Positions 9,362 to 19,377 of a stretch of 64,000 nucleotides of DNA are shown in pieces; within the stretch, counting starts at the first letter, position 1; each line of letters opens with the position of its first letter. Both the position numbers and the translations under genes were made by a program. The stretch is from the NCBI RefSeq assembly GCF_000238775.2, contig NZ_AFEJ02000003.1, forward strand, positions 124,001 through 188,000, read 5' to 3'. Origin of the DNA: Acaryochloris sp. CCMEE 5410 (GTDB lineage: Bacteria; Cyanobacteriota; Cyanobacteriia; Thermosynechococcales; Thermosynechococcaceae). The notes under the pieces are model-generated. The model saw nothing but the letters and a program-made list of their open reading frames with translations. It had not been told where the DNA came from and ran no database searches.

Positions 9362-10870
9362 TTAATGACTGTAACCTTCTCTAACCTCCATCTCCTTCAA
9401 GGCTTGATTCACCTCCTCTAAGTCAAACACTTTCGGGTCAAAATCACTGCTGACCCATTCCATCCGTTCCTCGTACTCTGGATGTAAGGGATTCTTCAAA
9501 ACCCCCAGTAGATGAACATACCCCCAGTCTCCACCACAGTCTTCCGGTGGGCAGGCCCGTTTCCCGGTCAGGCAAACGGGGTAAGTTTTCCCTAATTTAC
9601 TTGCTAACTTTTTCTCAACCTTGATTTCGTGTTGCCACATATCTCCGAAATCGTAAAGGTAGCCAAATGGGAATAAGTCATCTCCAAGCAACTCTGCCAA
9701 CGTGATGGTTTCATCCTCACTGATCGTGAACTTGTGAAGGTGGTAATCTTCCCACCCCATCACAACTTGCAACACCGTATGGAGTTGAGCCAGCGTCGTG
9801 GTCTCTGGGACTTGAATTCGCCGCCAGACTTGAGGTCTTACTCCCAACAACGTGATTTTCAACTGATAAACACTGGATACCTCATTCAAGGGCATCCCTA
9901 CCGAAGTAATCTTGGGCCAGTTCGAAGGTTCATCAACAATAGCCTCAAGTTGGATACTCTCCGGTTGGTCTTCAGCCACTCCATCCCCTGGTGCTTCTCC
10001 ATGCACTTCATAGAATTCCTGCTCTGCCTTCAACTCAATTCCTCGATCTGAATACCGGACAAACGACTGTTCCGAAGCATGACGGGTAATCCGTCGAGCC
10101 AAAGCTGAATCCATATCCTTCATCACCAACCGAGTGGCCAGGGTATGCCGTCCCCGGTGCGGGTGGGCATTCTCTACCTCAGCAATCTCTGCTATCGCCT
10201 TAAAGATCTTGTAGATGCCCCAGTACTGTAATCGCTGACCCTTACTGTTGTTGGAGTGGGAGACGAACAACGGTGAATCATTTTCCAGAACATCCCCCTG
10301 CTGCTCTCGCCATTGCTTGTACTGGTCAATCGCTTTTCGGGCTTTCTTCAGCAGTGGCACGGTGCCCACACTATCTGCTTTAGCGACTCGAATGGTGATG
10401 CGCTGCCCGTCATAATTCCCAACGTTCAGCCTGTGAATCTCTGATGCCCTTAACCCATGATCAATCAAGTGCAGCAAGGCCCGATCCCGGAAGGCATGGA
10501 AGCCGCGATCGCAAATCGCCTGATAGAGATTATCCACCTCATCCTGGCTGAACTCCTGGGGTAGCACTGGATCAGCCTTCAGCTTTTCTAGGAGCAACGC
10601 TGGGTTTTTGGTGATGTGGTCCCGAAGCGTCAGCCATTTGAAGAAGCTCTGCAATGCCGCCAAGCTGCGGTTAATGGTCGCTGACTTGCGGAGTTTGCCC
10701 CGGTGGTTGGGTTCAGTCTTGAGATAGTTCTTGTAGCGATCCAAGTCCCTGGAGGTAATCTCATGCCATCCCTTTGGGGTCCAGTCCATGATCTGCTTCA
10801 AGTCTCGCTCATAGGCTTTGTGGGTGTTGGGTCGGATTTCACGGGATCTCAAGAATTCTTCGACTCGCAT
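9362..10870 (-). CDS. Tyrosine recombinase fused to a pRiA4b ORF-3-like domain
   Basis: A 502-residue two-part protein. Residues about 1-280 are a phage-type integrase: SAM-like N-domain (residues 1-95), then catalytic DHGLRASEI, HRGRHTLATRL and a C-terminal His/Tyr segment (RHASEQSFVRYSDRG). Residues about 325-485 match the plasmid pRiA4b ORF-3 family as I know it (YQLKITLLGVRPQVWRRIQVP, MGWEDYHLHKF, YLYDFGDMWQHEI, CPPEDCGG). That domain is usually a free-standing protein of unknown function on plasmids. An upstream extension in the same frame begins with ATG at 10984 (MAIPEVKLIVLADQAATP) but is interrupted by a TGA at 10910-10912, so the enzyme must now start at 10870. Weak ribosome-binding site there. 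Confidence 0.85.
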   Translation of the reverse strand: MRVEEFLRSREIRPNTHKAYERDLKQIMDWTPKGWHEITSRDLDRYKNYLKTEPNHRGKLRKSATINRSLAALQSFFKWLTLRDHITKNPALLLEKLKADPVLPQEFSQDEVDNLYQAICDRGFHAFRDRALLHLIDHGLRASEIHRLNVGNYDGQRITIRVAKADSVGTVPLLKKARKAIDQYKQWREQQGDVLENDSPLFVSHSNNSKGQRLQYWGIYKIFKAIAEIAEVENAHPHRGRHTLATRLVMKDMDSALARRITRHASEQSFVRYSDRGIELKAEQEFYEVHGEAPGDGVAEDQPESIQLEAIVDEPSNWPKITSVGMPLNEVSSVYQLKITLLGVRPQVWRRIQVPETTTLAQLHTVLQVVMGWEDYHLHKFTISEDETITLAELLGDDLFPFGYLYDFGDMWQHEIKVEKKLASKLGKTYPVCLTGKRACPPEDCGGDWGYVHLLGVLKNPLHPEYEERMEWVSSDFDPKVFDLEEVNQALKEMEVREGYSH

Positions 10871-10984
10871 CCACCGGAGATCAGCCAGTGGGGTTGTTGC
10901 GGGTTGGGTTCAGGACCGGGCGGTATCGATGGGGGTGGCGGCCTGGTCTGCCAGTACGATGAGTTTTACTTCGGGGATAGCCAT

Positions 10985-11157
10985 TGGAGAAGATTGCTGA
11001 GGTTGCGATGGGGTGATGTGTGGGGAGATTAGCTATGAGAATTCTATTCCAAATAATTGTATGGGTGCTGGAAGTCTGGAGTTTGTATAAAGCACTAAGA
11101 AGATTCAAATTCCTTGGGATATGCTCGATTTAGTCCTTTACTAATGAGCCACTGTAA
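10985..11157. other. Short intergenic stretch upstream of the fusion integrase
   Basis: About 170 bases with no convincing gene. By position it should hold the promoter of the minus-strand integrase. Confidence 0.4.
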
Positions 11158-11295
11158 ATGCCACTAGGTGAAGTCGCACTAAATGCAGTTGTTAATGGGC
11201 TGGTTGGCTTAGCAGTAAAGACGGCTGGTGAAGCTGCTCCCGATAGAGTTAGAGAATTAAGCCCTACCTTCCTAAACCTAGCTATTTTTTTTTGA
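11158..11295 (+). other. Short ORF, possible 5' remnant of a larger gene
   Basis: A 45-codon frame beginning MPLGEVALNAVVNGLVGLAVK and running through TAGEAAPDRVREL before reaching TGA in a run of nine T. The residue use (amphipathic, Ala/Val-rich, then charged) looks coding, whereas the sequence that follows is AT-rich and of different character. I read it as the beginning of a gene whose remainder was replaced. It could also be chance. Confidence 0.3.
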
Positions 11296-11956
11296 ATCTT
11301 TAAGAAGAGCTATAGAAGACTTACGTTTCCAGCGCAGTGTTAAATAGTTAAATCGCCACCAAACTAAGAATGTGAATATCGAAATACTTAGTGCGATCCA
11401 AAAATAGAAACCAATCCCTTTAAAGTAAAGCAAAACAACTGAAGATAGCATCGCGGAGAAACATAAGCCACGTGCAATTCTATCTCTACTGCTTCTCATA
11501 TTCACTGCCAAGAATATCTGATCTAAACATTATCTCAGCTGTCGATAAATTTTTTTTAGAGTTTCGATAATTATTAGTACTTTTTTTTGTTTTTATAATG
11601 CAATTAAATATAAAAATAAATAATTCGTCTAGATAATAAAGAGGATACTCTTTTCTCTGTCTTCCTTTTATTTCCCTGATTTTATTTTTACTTTTCCTAT
11701 AGATCAAAATTCCAAAACTTCCTAGGCAATCAGAAATCATTTCTGTTAGGTACTTTGCTAAAATGTCAATAATCATTCCCAAACAATATATAACTGGAAG
11801 AGCAATTACTATTCCTGATCCAAAATCTGGTAAACCTTTGAAAAAAGTTATTAGATGTTTATCATTTAAGCATAGATTTTCTAGAATCAAGATGGACAAA
11901 ATAAATACAGTACCTGTTACTAAATATTCGACCAATAAACCTGGTAAAGCTTTCAT
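11278..11956 (-). pseudogene. Membrane protein split by a frameshift
   Basis: Two overlapping minus-strand frames, 11486-11956 (156 residues) and 11278-11511 (77 residues), read as parts of one protein. The first has two hydrophobic helices (YLVTGTVFILSILILENL, GIVIALPVIYCLGMIIDIL) then a basic stretch ending AEIMFRSDIL. The second continues plausibly from AVNMRSSRDRIARG into two more helices. The join is near 11500. The region is much more AT-rich than its neighbours. I do not recognise the family. Two separate overlapping genes remain possible, but the first ends in non-conserved-looking residues exactly where the other frame becomes sensible, so a single-base indel is the simpler reading. 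Confidence 0.5.
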
Positions 11957-12081
11957 AAATTATTCAACGAAATGTATATTTAAAGGAGTCAAAATAGATA
12001 AGGTCTATCATAGTCTCTCAACTTACTCTTTCCTCAGTTCCTTAAAATTGAGTACGAACTCAAAACAGACAATATTGAGTT

Positions 12082-12120
12082 GGTCCAGGGTGAATCCTCA
12101 ACGAAGATTCACCCTGGACC
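12082..12120. repeat. Perfect 15-bp inverted repeat
   Basis: Arms GGTCCAGGGTGAATC (12082-12096) and its exact complement (12106-12120) around a 9-base loop. GC-rich for this region and without a following T-tract on either strand, so it is not a clear terminator; it may be a protein-binding or mobile-element site. Confidence 0.7.
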
Positions 12121-12426
12121 GATGCATTGGCCTTAATTCCTCTATTATATTGACATGAAGCTCACGAAAAACATCTACATGTTTATCGAGGCTTTTCTTC
12201 CTGCAATATGATAAATACTCTTACTATTCATACCCTCAAATTTCTAGGTTGTTATTTCTAAAAAATAGTCTGTACTTAAAGACTCAAACTAAGTAAAATG
12301 AGTTAATTCATCCAGTAGTCTGTTATTTTTCCTCTGATGATTCCATTATTAAAAGCATCACCCGATTGAGGAAACCACCCACTGCTGGGGAGAGTCATGG
12401 TTCCTTCCCTACCAAATTCGTCCTTA

Positions 12427-12459
12427 ACTTTAACAACAATTTCACGTTGTTGTTAAAGT
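12427..12459. repeat. Perfect 13-bp inverted repeat
   Basis: Arms ACTTTAACAACAA (12427-12439) and exact complement (12447-12459) with a 7-base loop, in an intergenic region. Possible operator or element end. Confidence 0.65.
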
Positions 12460-12942
12460 CCAAATGGGGGATTCCAGGGAGAATCATGGTTATCTTGTGA
12501 ATACATGGCCACATATCTCTTTGCTAAACAATCGGAAGATACAAATTGACCTCAAACGACCGAAGCTGCGTTTTGGGGCAGCTTAAGCCTAAAAGCTATG
12601 AATAGCAACGGTTGTGGGCACTCTCATTAAATATTGTTTATTGAAAATCTAGTCAGCTCGCAAACGCTGTAACGGCAGAAATTAGTTAAGTGCTATAGTG
12701 CATTTATACTAAATTACCCCATATCGCAGCTTTCGTTGTTTTAGGCCCAGTTGCTCCCCCATAATCTCAAAACCACGTTTCAAACCCCTTCTCCTGACTG
12801 AAGGGGTATTTTTGTGGCTGTACCTACTCCAAATAATCCCTCTTATCTGCATTTGACTATTTCTTACACCAAAAGCTGCCAATCTTCTTGAGCCACTTTC
12901 ATCCAGTAAAATATCTGGAACGAAACCGCGCGATCGCACCCA

Positions 12943-13788
12943 TTGAAAACAGACTCCATTTTCTACCGCATCTTCAAGACTGACCCCGGCATCTTATTTG
13001 AGCTGCTAGGACAATCCCCCGAAGCCGCCCAAGGCTATGAATTTAAGTCAGTTGAAATCAAACAAGTTGCCTTTCGCCTTGATGGGGTGTTCTTGCCCAC
13101 CCCGGAGGCTGTAGACCAGACCGTCTGGTTTGTCGAAGTTCAGTTTCAACGTGACCCGGTTTTCTATCAGCGTTTCTTTTCGGAGATTTATCTGTATCTC
13201 AATCTGCATCCCGATACCATCGATTGGCAAGCCGTTGTTATCTATCCCAAACGAAGCATTGAGCCGGACTATCCCCATGTATTCCGGGCCAATTTGAATA
13301 GCGATCAGGTGCATCGCGTTTACTTGGAAGACTTGGAAGAAGCCGTTGATTCTCTTGGTGTGGGACTGATGCAGTTGATTGTGGCTGACTCAGCAAAAAC
13401 CGTCACCCAGGCCCAAGCTTTGCTCTCTAGGGCTCAATCGCAAGAACAGACAAATCCCAGGTTTGCAGCGATAATGGAGTTGATTGAAACGATTGTGGTC
13501 TATAAATTTCCACAACTGAGTCGGGAAGAGATAGAGAGTATGTTGGGCTTAAGCGAACTCAAACAGACAAAAGTCTATCAGGAGGCTTTGAATGAAGGAG
13601 AGCAGACTGGTGAAGCCAGACTAGTCCTTCGCCAGCTCACCCGCCGAATCGGTGACGTTGCTCCAGAGTTGCGATCGCAGATCCAAGCCCTCTCCCTCGA
13701 CCAAATCGAATCCCTCGGTGAAGCCCTACTCGACTTCTCAGAACCTGCTGACTTAGTGCAGTGGTTGCGAGGCAATCGATCTGAGTAG
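12943..13788 (+). CDS. Rpn/DUF2887-type PD-(D/E)XK nuclease, DUF4351 tail
   Basis: A 281-residue protein starting with TTG at 12943 (MKTDSIFYRIFK, the family's usual N-terminus). Residues about 1-135 resemble the DUF2887/Rpn nuclease family, with the acidic residues expected for a PD-(D/E)XK core (FRLDGVF and FVEVQFQRD). The C-terminal ~60 residues (LVLRQLTRRIGDVAPELRSQI... LGEALLDFSEPADLVQWL) read as DUF4351. Relatives are annotated as recombination-promoting nucleases or putative transposases and are very common in cyanobacteria. It stands alone, convergent with the pentapeptide gene. Nothing is damaged; its role in the cell is not established. Confidence 0.85.
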   Translation: MKTDSIFYRIFKTDPGILFELLGQSPEAAQGYEFKSVEIKQVAFRLDGVFLPTPEAVDQTVWFVEVQFQRDPVFYQRFFSEIYLYLNLHPDTIDWQAVVIYPKRSIEPDYPHVFRANLNSDQVHRVYLEDLEEAVDSLGVGLMQLIVADSAKTVTQAQALLSRAQSQEQTNPRFAAIMELIETIVVYKFPQLSREEIESMLGLSELKQTKVYQEALNEGEQTGEARLVLRQLTRRIGDVAPELRSQIQALSLDQIESLGEALLDFSEPADLVQWLRGNRSE

Positions 13789-13847
13789 TTTACGCTTGTC
13801 CCTGCATAATCCAACTTTATGCACTATCGACGTTAGCGGTTTGTGCT

Positions 13848-14648
13848 CTAATCTTCATCTTCGTTCGATTGAATGATCTGCGCTAACATTTTGCCGAAGG
13901 CTGTGTCATAAATCCCTTTTTTCCAGTTTTTGGCGTCTCTGACAGTCCACCAGGTGAGATGATGGGCGTCTCTAAAGTCAGTCCTATTGAGGTTGGCATC
14001 ACAAAGCTTCACTGATCGCACATTGGCTCCTCTTAAGCTAGCCTCCTCTAAGTCAGCCCCACAAAAGTTGGAAGCTCTAAGATCAGCGCCTTCCAGGGTT
14101 GCCCCATTTAGATTCGCATTTTTAAATTTCGACCCCTTGAGATCAGCCTTTTCAAGAACACCCTTTTTCAGATTGACGTCTTCGAGAAAAGACCCCAATA
14201 TACGGGCTTGTTTCAAGTTAGCTCCCCTCAAAATGGCCCCCCTCAATCGAGTTTGAATCATGCTGGTTTTGATTAGGATGGCTCCATTTAGGTCTGCTTG
14301 TGTCATCACTGCGTCCTGTAGGGAGGCTCCGCTCAATATGGCTCCACTGAGATTGGCTTGGCAAAAATCAGTCTTCATAAGATTGGCTGCTTGAAGATTG
14401 GCCCCTGCTAAATTAGTGCCCCTCAAATCAGCCCAACATAAGTCAATATGATTTAGATCAATTCCCTCCAAATCAGCCCCACGAAGGTCAGCCCGAAAGG
14501 GCAAAGAATAAACATCAATCCCATTCTGAAGCGCCTCACGCAGTTCAGTTCCGGAAAAAGTTGACGGGTTAATCAAGTGGATCGATTTCCATTCATTCCA
14601 AGATTCAACCCCCTTCATTAACTCTGCTAGATGCTCAGGATTTGCCAC
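13848..14648 (-). CDS. Pentapeptide-repeat protein
   Basis: A 266-residue protein whose residues about 45-230 are nearly continuous A(D/N)LXX pentapeptides (ADLRGADLEGIDL, CWADLRGTNLAGANL, ANLRG-type units), which fold into a right-handed quadrilateral beta-helix. Short non-repeat segments cap both ends, and there is no signal peptide or membrane helix, so it should be cytosolic. Members of this fold include gyrase-protecting DNA mimics and many cyanobacterial proteins of unknown job, and nothing here decides between them. It follows the integrase gene at 14667 by 18 bp on the same strand and may be co-transcribed as its cargo. Confidence 0.9.
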   Translation of the reverse strand: MANPEHLAELMKGVESWNEWKSIHLINPSTFSGTELREALQNGIDVYSLPFRADLRGADLEGIDLNHIDLCWADLRGTNLAGANLQAANLMKTDFCQANLSGAILSGASLQDAVMTQADLNGAILIKTSMIQTRLRGAILRGANLKQARILGSFLEDVNLKKGVLEKADLKGSKFKNANLNGATLEGADLRASNFCGADLEEASLRGANVRSVKLCDANLNRTDFRDAHHLTWWTVRDAKNWKKGIYDTAFGKMLAQIIQSNEDED

Positions 14649-14666
14649 TGTTTCTCCAATAACAAA

Positions 14667-16070
14667 TTAGGCTCTTTTAACTATCAAACCATCCCTAACC
14701 CACGCGACTTTCACCAAGCATTCATCCAACTCTCCCAGAACCTCCATCTCCCACTTCATCTGAGAGAGGATCGCTGACAAGTCATCGTCTTCCTCAACCC
14801 CAACAATCAGCTGGTACTCATTTCCTCGTGGTTTCAGCTTGACCATCTGATGCGGACTCAACACCCGATCCTCTATCTCTTTTCTGACCTTGCCCTTTTT
14901 CTTCCCTGATACCTTCAGGACTAACCCCACCTGAATAGTATTCAAAGGCATATCCACCGCTCGGATCGAGGTAACTAAATCAGGCTCCACAACAAATGCC
15001 TTTAACGGAACCATTTCAACATTGGATTCCTCACCGGCAGTCACCAGCTCTTCCAACGACATAGGCTGTCGCTCCACTTCCCCTTTATTCTCCAGAAACA
15101 CCCCTTTGGCCGTCCGATACCTGACTTTCTGGGAATATACCTCAAATGCCTTCACGGATCTCTGGCGCATCAATGTCATCGCCAGGTAGGCATCCATGCC
15201 ATTCTCAATCAACTGACTGGCATAGGTATGCCGTCCTTTATGGGGGTGAATATCAGGCCAGCCTGCATCCTGGGCCAGGGCTTTGACCATCTTATAGATG
15301 CCCTCATACCCCAACCGTTGACCTTTATTTCGATGACTCGTAGAGGCAAACATTGGATCGTCTGCCGTCATCTCTCCCTCACAGTCTGTCATCCGAACTC
15401 GGAGATTGGCCCGCAGTGCTGCATCAGTTTGATCATCTACAGGCACCTTACCAACGGACCCATGCTTAGCCTGCCGAATCGCGATCTCCACACCGTTATA
15501 ATCCCCGGCATTAAGCAGAGAGATTTCCTCAGCTCTTAACCCGGCATAGATCATCAAACAGAGAATCGCTCGGTCCCGGATCTCAGTACTCCGACCTTCC
15601 AGCGCTTCAAACAGGGCCTCCACCTGAAACAATTCCAGGTTCTTTCCTTCCGTTTCCGGAGTTACCGGAATACTGATGGCGGCACTGGGGTTATCCTCGA
15701 TATACCCAGCCTTGATCAACCAGGAAAAGAAACTCTTGATTGCAATCAGGACAGCCCCCACGGAACCTTGCTTCAACTGCCGACCCGATTCTAGGTAAGT
15801 CTTATAGCGCTTCAAGTCATTTAAGGTGATCTGGTGCCAGTCCTTGTTCACCCACAAGCTGAACTGTCGTAGATGTCGTTCATAATTGCGTCGGGTATTG
15901 GCCGCCAGGTTCTTCAGGGTGAGGAACTGTTCGATTCTTTGCGATCGCAGATTAACTACAGCTGGTTTCAATGGGATTGAACTCGGCTCTGATTTCTCCT
16001 TGCCAAACTCAATAAGACGGACAGACTGGATGTCGGGAGTTTGAGCAAAACGTGACATAAATTGCACCAC
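14667..16070 (-). CDS. Tyrosine recombinase with C-terminal extension
   Basis: A 467-residue integrase (455 if started at the internal ATG MSRFAQTPD at 16034). N-terminal arm about residues 40-140 (RIEQFLTLKNLAANTRRNYERHL). Catalytic residues sit in YAGLRAEEI, HPHKGRHTYASQL and the C-terminal RQRSVKAFEVYSQK with the nucleophile Tyr. About 140 residues after the Tyr form an extra domain that begins with a VDMPLN motif, also found where the pRiA4-like domain of the 9362-10870 integrase begins (VGMPLN), so the two enzymes are related in architecture although the tails differ. The gene is followed at 18 bp by the pentapeptide gene. The left end of the first 3.3-kb Tn3 element lies 32 bp upstream of its start, probably displacing its promoter. 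Confidence 0.88.
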   Translation of the reverse strand: MVQFMSRFAQTPDIQSVRLIEFGKEKSEPSSIPLKPAVVNLRSQRIEQFLTLKNLAANTRRNYERHLRQFSLWVNKDWHQITLNDLKRYKTYLESGRQLKQGSVGAVLIAIKSFFSWLIKAGYIEDNPSAAISIPVTPETEGKNLELFQVEALFEALEGRSTEIRDRAILCLMIYAGLRAEEISLLNAGDYNGVEIAIRQAKHGSVGKVPVDDQTDAALRANLRVRMTDCEGEMTADDPMFASTSHRNKGQRLGYEGIYKMVKALAQDAGWPDIHPHKGRHTYASQLIENGMDAYLAMTLMRQRSVKAFEVYSQKVRYRTAKGVFLENKGEVERQPMSLEELVTAGEESNVEMVPLKAFVVEPDLVTSIRAVDMPLNTIQVGLVLKVSGKKKGKVRKEIEDRVLSPHQMVKLKPRGNEYQLIVGVEEDDDLSAILSQMKWEMEVLGELDECLVKVAWVRDGLIVKRA

Positions 16071-16102
16071 TGTATCAGCACTTGGAGATCAATATATAAG
16101 AT

Positions 16103-16140
16103 GGGGTAATTGAAGGGTCGCTGACACCAGACGCAACCAA
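16103..16140 (+). repeat. Left 38-bp inverted repeat of copy A
   Basis: Begins GGGGTAATTGAAGGGTCG and matches 19378-19415 (other strand) at 37 of 38 positions, and the left end of copy B exactly. Confidence 0.93.
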
Positions 16141-16193
16141 GACTGAAACCCTTTCCTATCAATGGCTATAGGCATTAAGAACTGTAAATTGCA

Positions 16194-16237
16194 TTAACTG
16201 ACCTCACCCTCAATTTATAATCTGTACTTATAGTACA
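16194..16237 (+). promoter_or_regulatory. tnpA promoter with palindromic operator
   Basis: A TATAAT at 16216-16221 is preceded at 16 bp by TTAACT (16194-16199). Directly downstream lies the perfect palindrome TGTACT-TAT-AGTACA (16223-16237), placed to act as an operator over the transcription start. AGGAG follows before the ATG at 16288. The same block occurs in copy B at 37128-37171. Confidence 0.55.
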
Positions 16238-16287
16238 AAAACTTGCCTTACGCTCTAGTGAATTCACTTTCATAGGAGCGTAATTGC

Positions 16288-19232
16288 ATGAAACGGAAAT
16301 GGCATCCAGAAGAGCTACTTGAGCATTGGTCTATCCAGCCTGATGAGGAACATCTGTTGTCCAGACGTCAAGGCGCAAACCGCTTAGGATTTGTCCTGCT
16401 GCTTAAATTTTCCAATACGAAGGACGCTTCCCTGAACAGAAGTATGAGATTCCTCGTATGGCCATAACCTTTGTAGCAAGCCAGCTAAACTTATTGCCAG
16501 AGCAGTTTCAAGACTATAACTGGCGAGGTAGGAGCATTCAGAATCACCGGGCCCAGATTCGCCAATTTACTGGATTTCGACAAGCCACGGTAACAGACCA
16601 AAATCAGTTACGCACTTGGTTAGTCGATTCAGCTCTGAGTCAAGAGCAGGACTATCATCATCTGAAATTGAAAGTCTATGCTCAACTGCGTTCTCTTCGG
16701 ATTGAACCACCAACCCCCGCTAGAATTAAGCGCTTAATTCGGTCTGCTCAACACCTATTTGAGAGGCAGCTTTTTCCTTAACCCTTAAGCAGTTGTCCAA
16801 GCAAACTCAGACTGAGCTCGATAAATTGATCCAAGAACCCAAGGTGACGCCGGGTAAAGAGATACCAGATCCTCCCCTGAGTGCATTGAAAAAGACCCAG
16901 GACCAGTCGGTCTCAATAGCCTGCTTTCAGAAGTCATCAAACTCCAACGACTCCGCCAAGTGGCTTTGCCAGATACCCTGTTTTCTCATCTAAGCCCACG
17001 AGTTCTGGAGTGTTATCGGCTCCGAGTGGAGACAGAAACCTTATCAGAGTTGAGGCATCACCCCAAAACCATCCGACTCACCTTACTCGCGAGTTTCTGC
17101 TGGCAGCGGTGCCAAGAGATCATCGACAACATCATGGATTTATTGATTCAGATCGTTCATCGCATTGATACACGCAGCAAGAATAAAGTGACGTCAGAGG
17201 TGATCGCTAAAGTCAAAAAAACCGACTCTCATACCCAGCTGTTTTATCAGGTGGCCACCGCAGCCCTAGCCACACCAGATGGCTTGGTCAGAGATGTTAT
17301 CTACCCCGTTGCCAGTGAGCAAACTCTGGAGGCATTTGTTGACTCCTACAATGATGGCGGTCAGACTTACCGACAACTTCTACACTCGAGGATCCGTTCT
17401 TCCTACGGTCATCATTATCGGCAAATGCTTCCTGCGGTACTGGAAGTGATTGATTTTCGCTGCAATAACAAGCAATACCAGCCCATCCTGCAGGCTGTGG
17501 ATTTACTCAAAGCCTATGTGGACACCCCCGAAAACCTTATGCCTCAGCAGACGACGTTCCCATCGAAGGGGTCGTCAGTGCAGACTGGCAAGAGACGGTA
17601 TTGGATCAGGATGAAGACCAGCCAGACAAAGTAGATCGCATCGCCTATGAGATGTGCGTCCTCAGGGCCTTGCGAGAGAAACTACGGTGTAAGGAAATTT
17701 GGGTCGCCGGTGCCAATCGCTATCGCAATCCCGACCTGGATTTACCCCAAGACTTTGACGAGCGACGAGAAGAATACTACCAGGATCTGCAACAGCCCCT
17801 AGAGGTGGAGACCTTCATCACTCAAATCCAGGCTGATATGGAAAACGCTTTGACCCTACTGAATCAGGGAATGCCCCACAATTCCAAAGTTGAGATCTTG
17901 AGTAAGCGAGGAGGACGAATTAAGGTGTCCCCGCTTGAGGCACAACCGGAACCCATGAACATTCAAAAACTCAAGGAAGAGATCAACCACCGGTGGTCCC
18001 TAACGCATTTATTGGACGTCCTCAAAGAAGCGGACTTTCGGATTGATTTCACCCAGCATTTCAAGAGTGCGGCTAGTCGTGAAATATTGAGCCCCCAGTC
18101 CCTGCGAAAGCGCCTACTGTTGTGTATTTACGGACTGGGCACCAATTTAGGAATTAAGCGCATCGCTCATTCAGAAGCCGATGCAGGATACTTTGAATTG
18201 CATTATGTCCGACGCAAGTTTTTAAACAAGACTGCCCTCAGCTGTGCCATTACGGATGTGGCCAATGCGATTTTCCGGATTCGCCTTTCTCATATTTGGG
18301 GGGAAGCCACCACGGCTTGTGCGTCTGATTCTCGGCACTTTGAATCTTGGGACCAGAATTTGATGACGGAATGGCATGTTCGCTATGGCGGCCGGGGGGT
18401 GATGATCTACTGGCATGTCGAGAAAAAATCTGTGTGTATCTACTCGCAACTGAAGAAGTGTTCTTCCTCGGAGGTAGCCTTTATGGTTAAGGGTGTGCTT
18501 CGCCACTGCACGGAGATGTCCGTGAATAAAAGCTATGTGGATACCCATGGCCAAAGCGAGGTGGGGTTTGCCTTTTGCTATTTATTGAATTTCCAGCTGA
18601 TGCCTCGCTTTAAGGGCATCAACAAGCAGAAGCTCTACCTGCCGATGTCCGGGCAGAAGAAGAAGTATCTCCATCTTAAGGCGATTTTAAAGCGACCCAT
18701 TCGTTGGGATCTGGTTCGGGAGCAATATGAGCCCATGATCCAGTTCACAACCGCGATGAAGCAAGGCACTGCCGAACCTGAAGCCATTCTGAGTCGATTC
18801 ACTCGCAACAACATCAAGCACCCCACCTACTTGGCTTTGGCTGAATTAGGGCGAGCCATTAAGACCATCTTCCTGTGCCAGTATTTGCATGATGAAGCCT
18901 TACGGCAAGAGATCAATGAAGGCTTGAATGTCGTTGAGAATTGGAATAGTGCCAATGACTTCATCTTCTATGGAAAGAATGGTGACTTTGCCAGTAATCA
19001 AACGGCGATGCAAGAACTGTCCATGCTTTGCCTGCACCTACTGCAAATCAGCCTGGTTTACATCAATACTCTAATGATTCAAAAAGTACTTTCTGAACCC
19101 ACGTGGATGAATCGTATGCAGGAAGAAGATTTGAGGGCGTTAACGCCGTTGTTTTACCTCCATATCAATCCTTATGGACGTTTCCGCCTCAACATGAATG
19201 AGCGTCTGGTGATTGAAAACTTGGCTGCGTAG
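16288..19232 (+). pseudogene. tnpA: Tn3-family transposase, four frameshifts (copy A)
   Basis: The start ATG (MKRKWHPEELLEHW) and stop are present, but the gene is broken into four pieces. The shifts fall at A/T runs: T at 16408-16411, T at 16771-16775, A at 16889-16893 and A at 17531-17534. Adding one base at each restores one 982-residue frame, close to the 992 residues of the intact Tn3 transposase at 2077-5055. The longest intact part (17601-19232) holds the DDE catalytic region ([16 protein letters not shown]) and the C-terminus [11 protein letters not shown]. Three of the four lesions are shared with copy B, so the element was already dead when it was duplicated, unless the shifts are bypassed by slippage or are sequence errors. 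Confidence 0.88.
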
Positions 19233-19377
19233 GGAGTAGCTGTAATGAGGTTGTTGAGTTGGGGCCCATCTCAGCAAGGCAACCTTTGCTCGAATATCGA
19301 GTAGTACAGCAAAAAAATACTTAAGCAAAACTTATTGTTCAGGGGTAAATTTGCCCTGTTTTGAAGGGTGATCTAGT

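Larger units (their letters stand above)
11957..12942. other. 985-bp AT-rich intergenic region with two hairpins
   Basis: No gene I can support. It holds two perfect inverted repeats (12082-12120 and 12427-12459) and two similar short stretches (GGGAGAGTCATGGTT near 12391 and GGGAGAATCATGGTT near 12477). It looks like decayed mobile or regulatory sequence. A 76-codon minus-strand frame at 12709-12939 has no protein-like features. Confidence 0.5.

Noticed and set aside
12709-12939. 76-codon minus-strand ORF
   Set aside because: No ribosome-binding site, no protein-like pattern, and it lies in a decayed intergenic region overlapping the promoter side of the DUF2887 gene.
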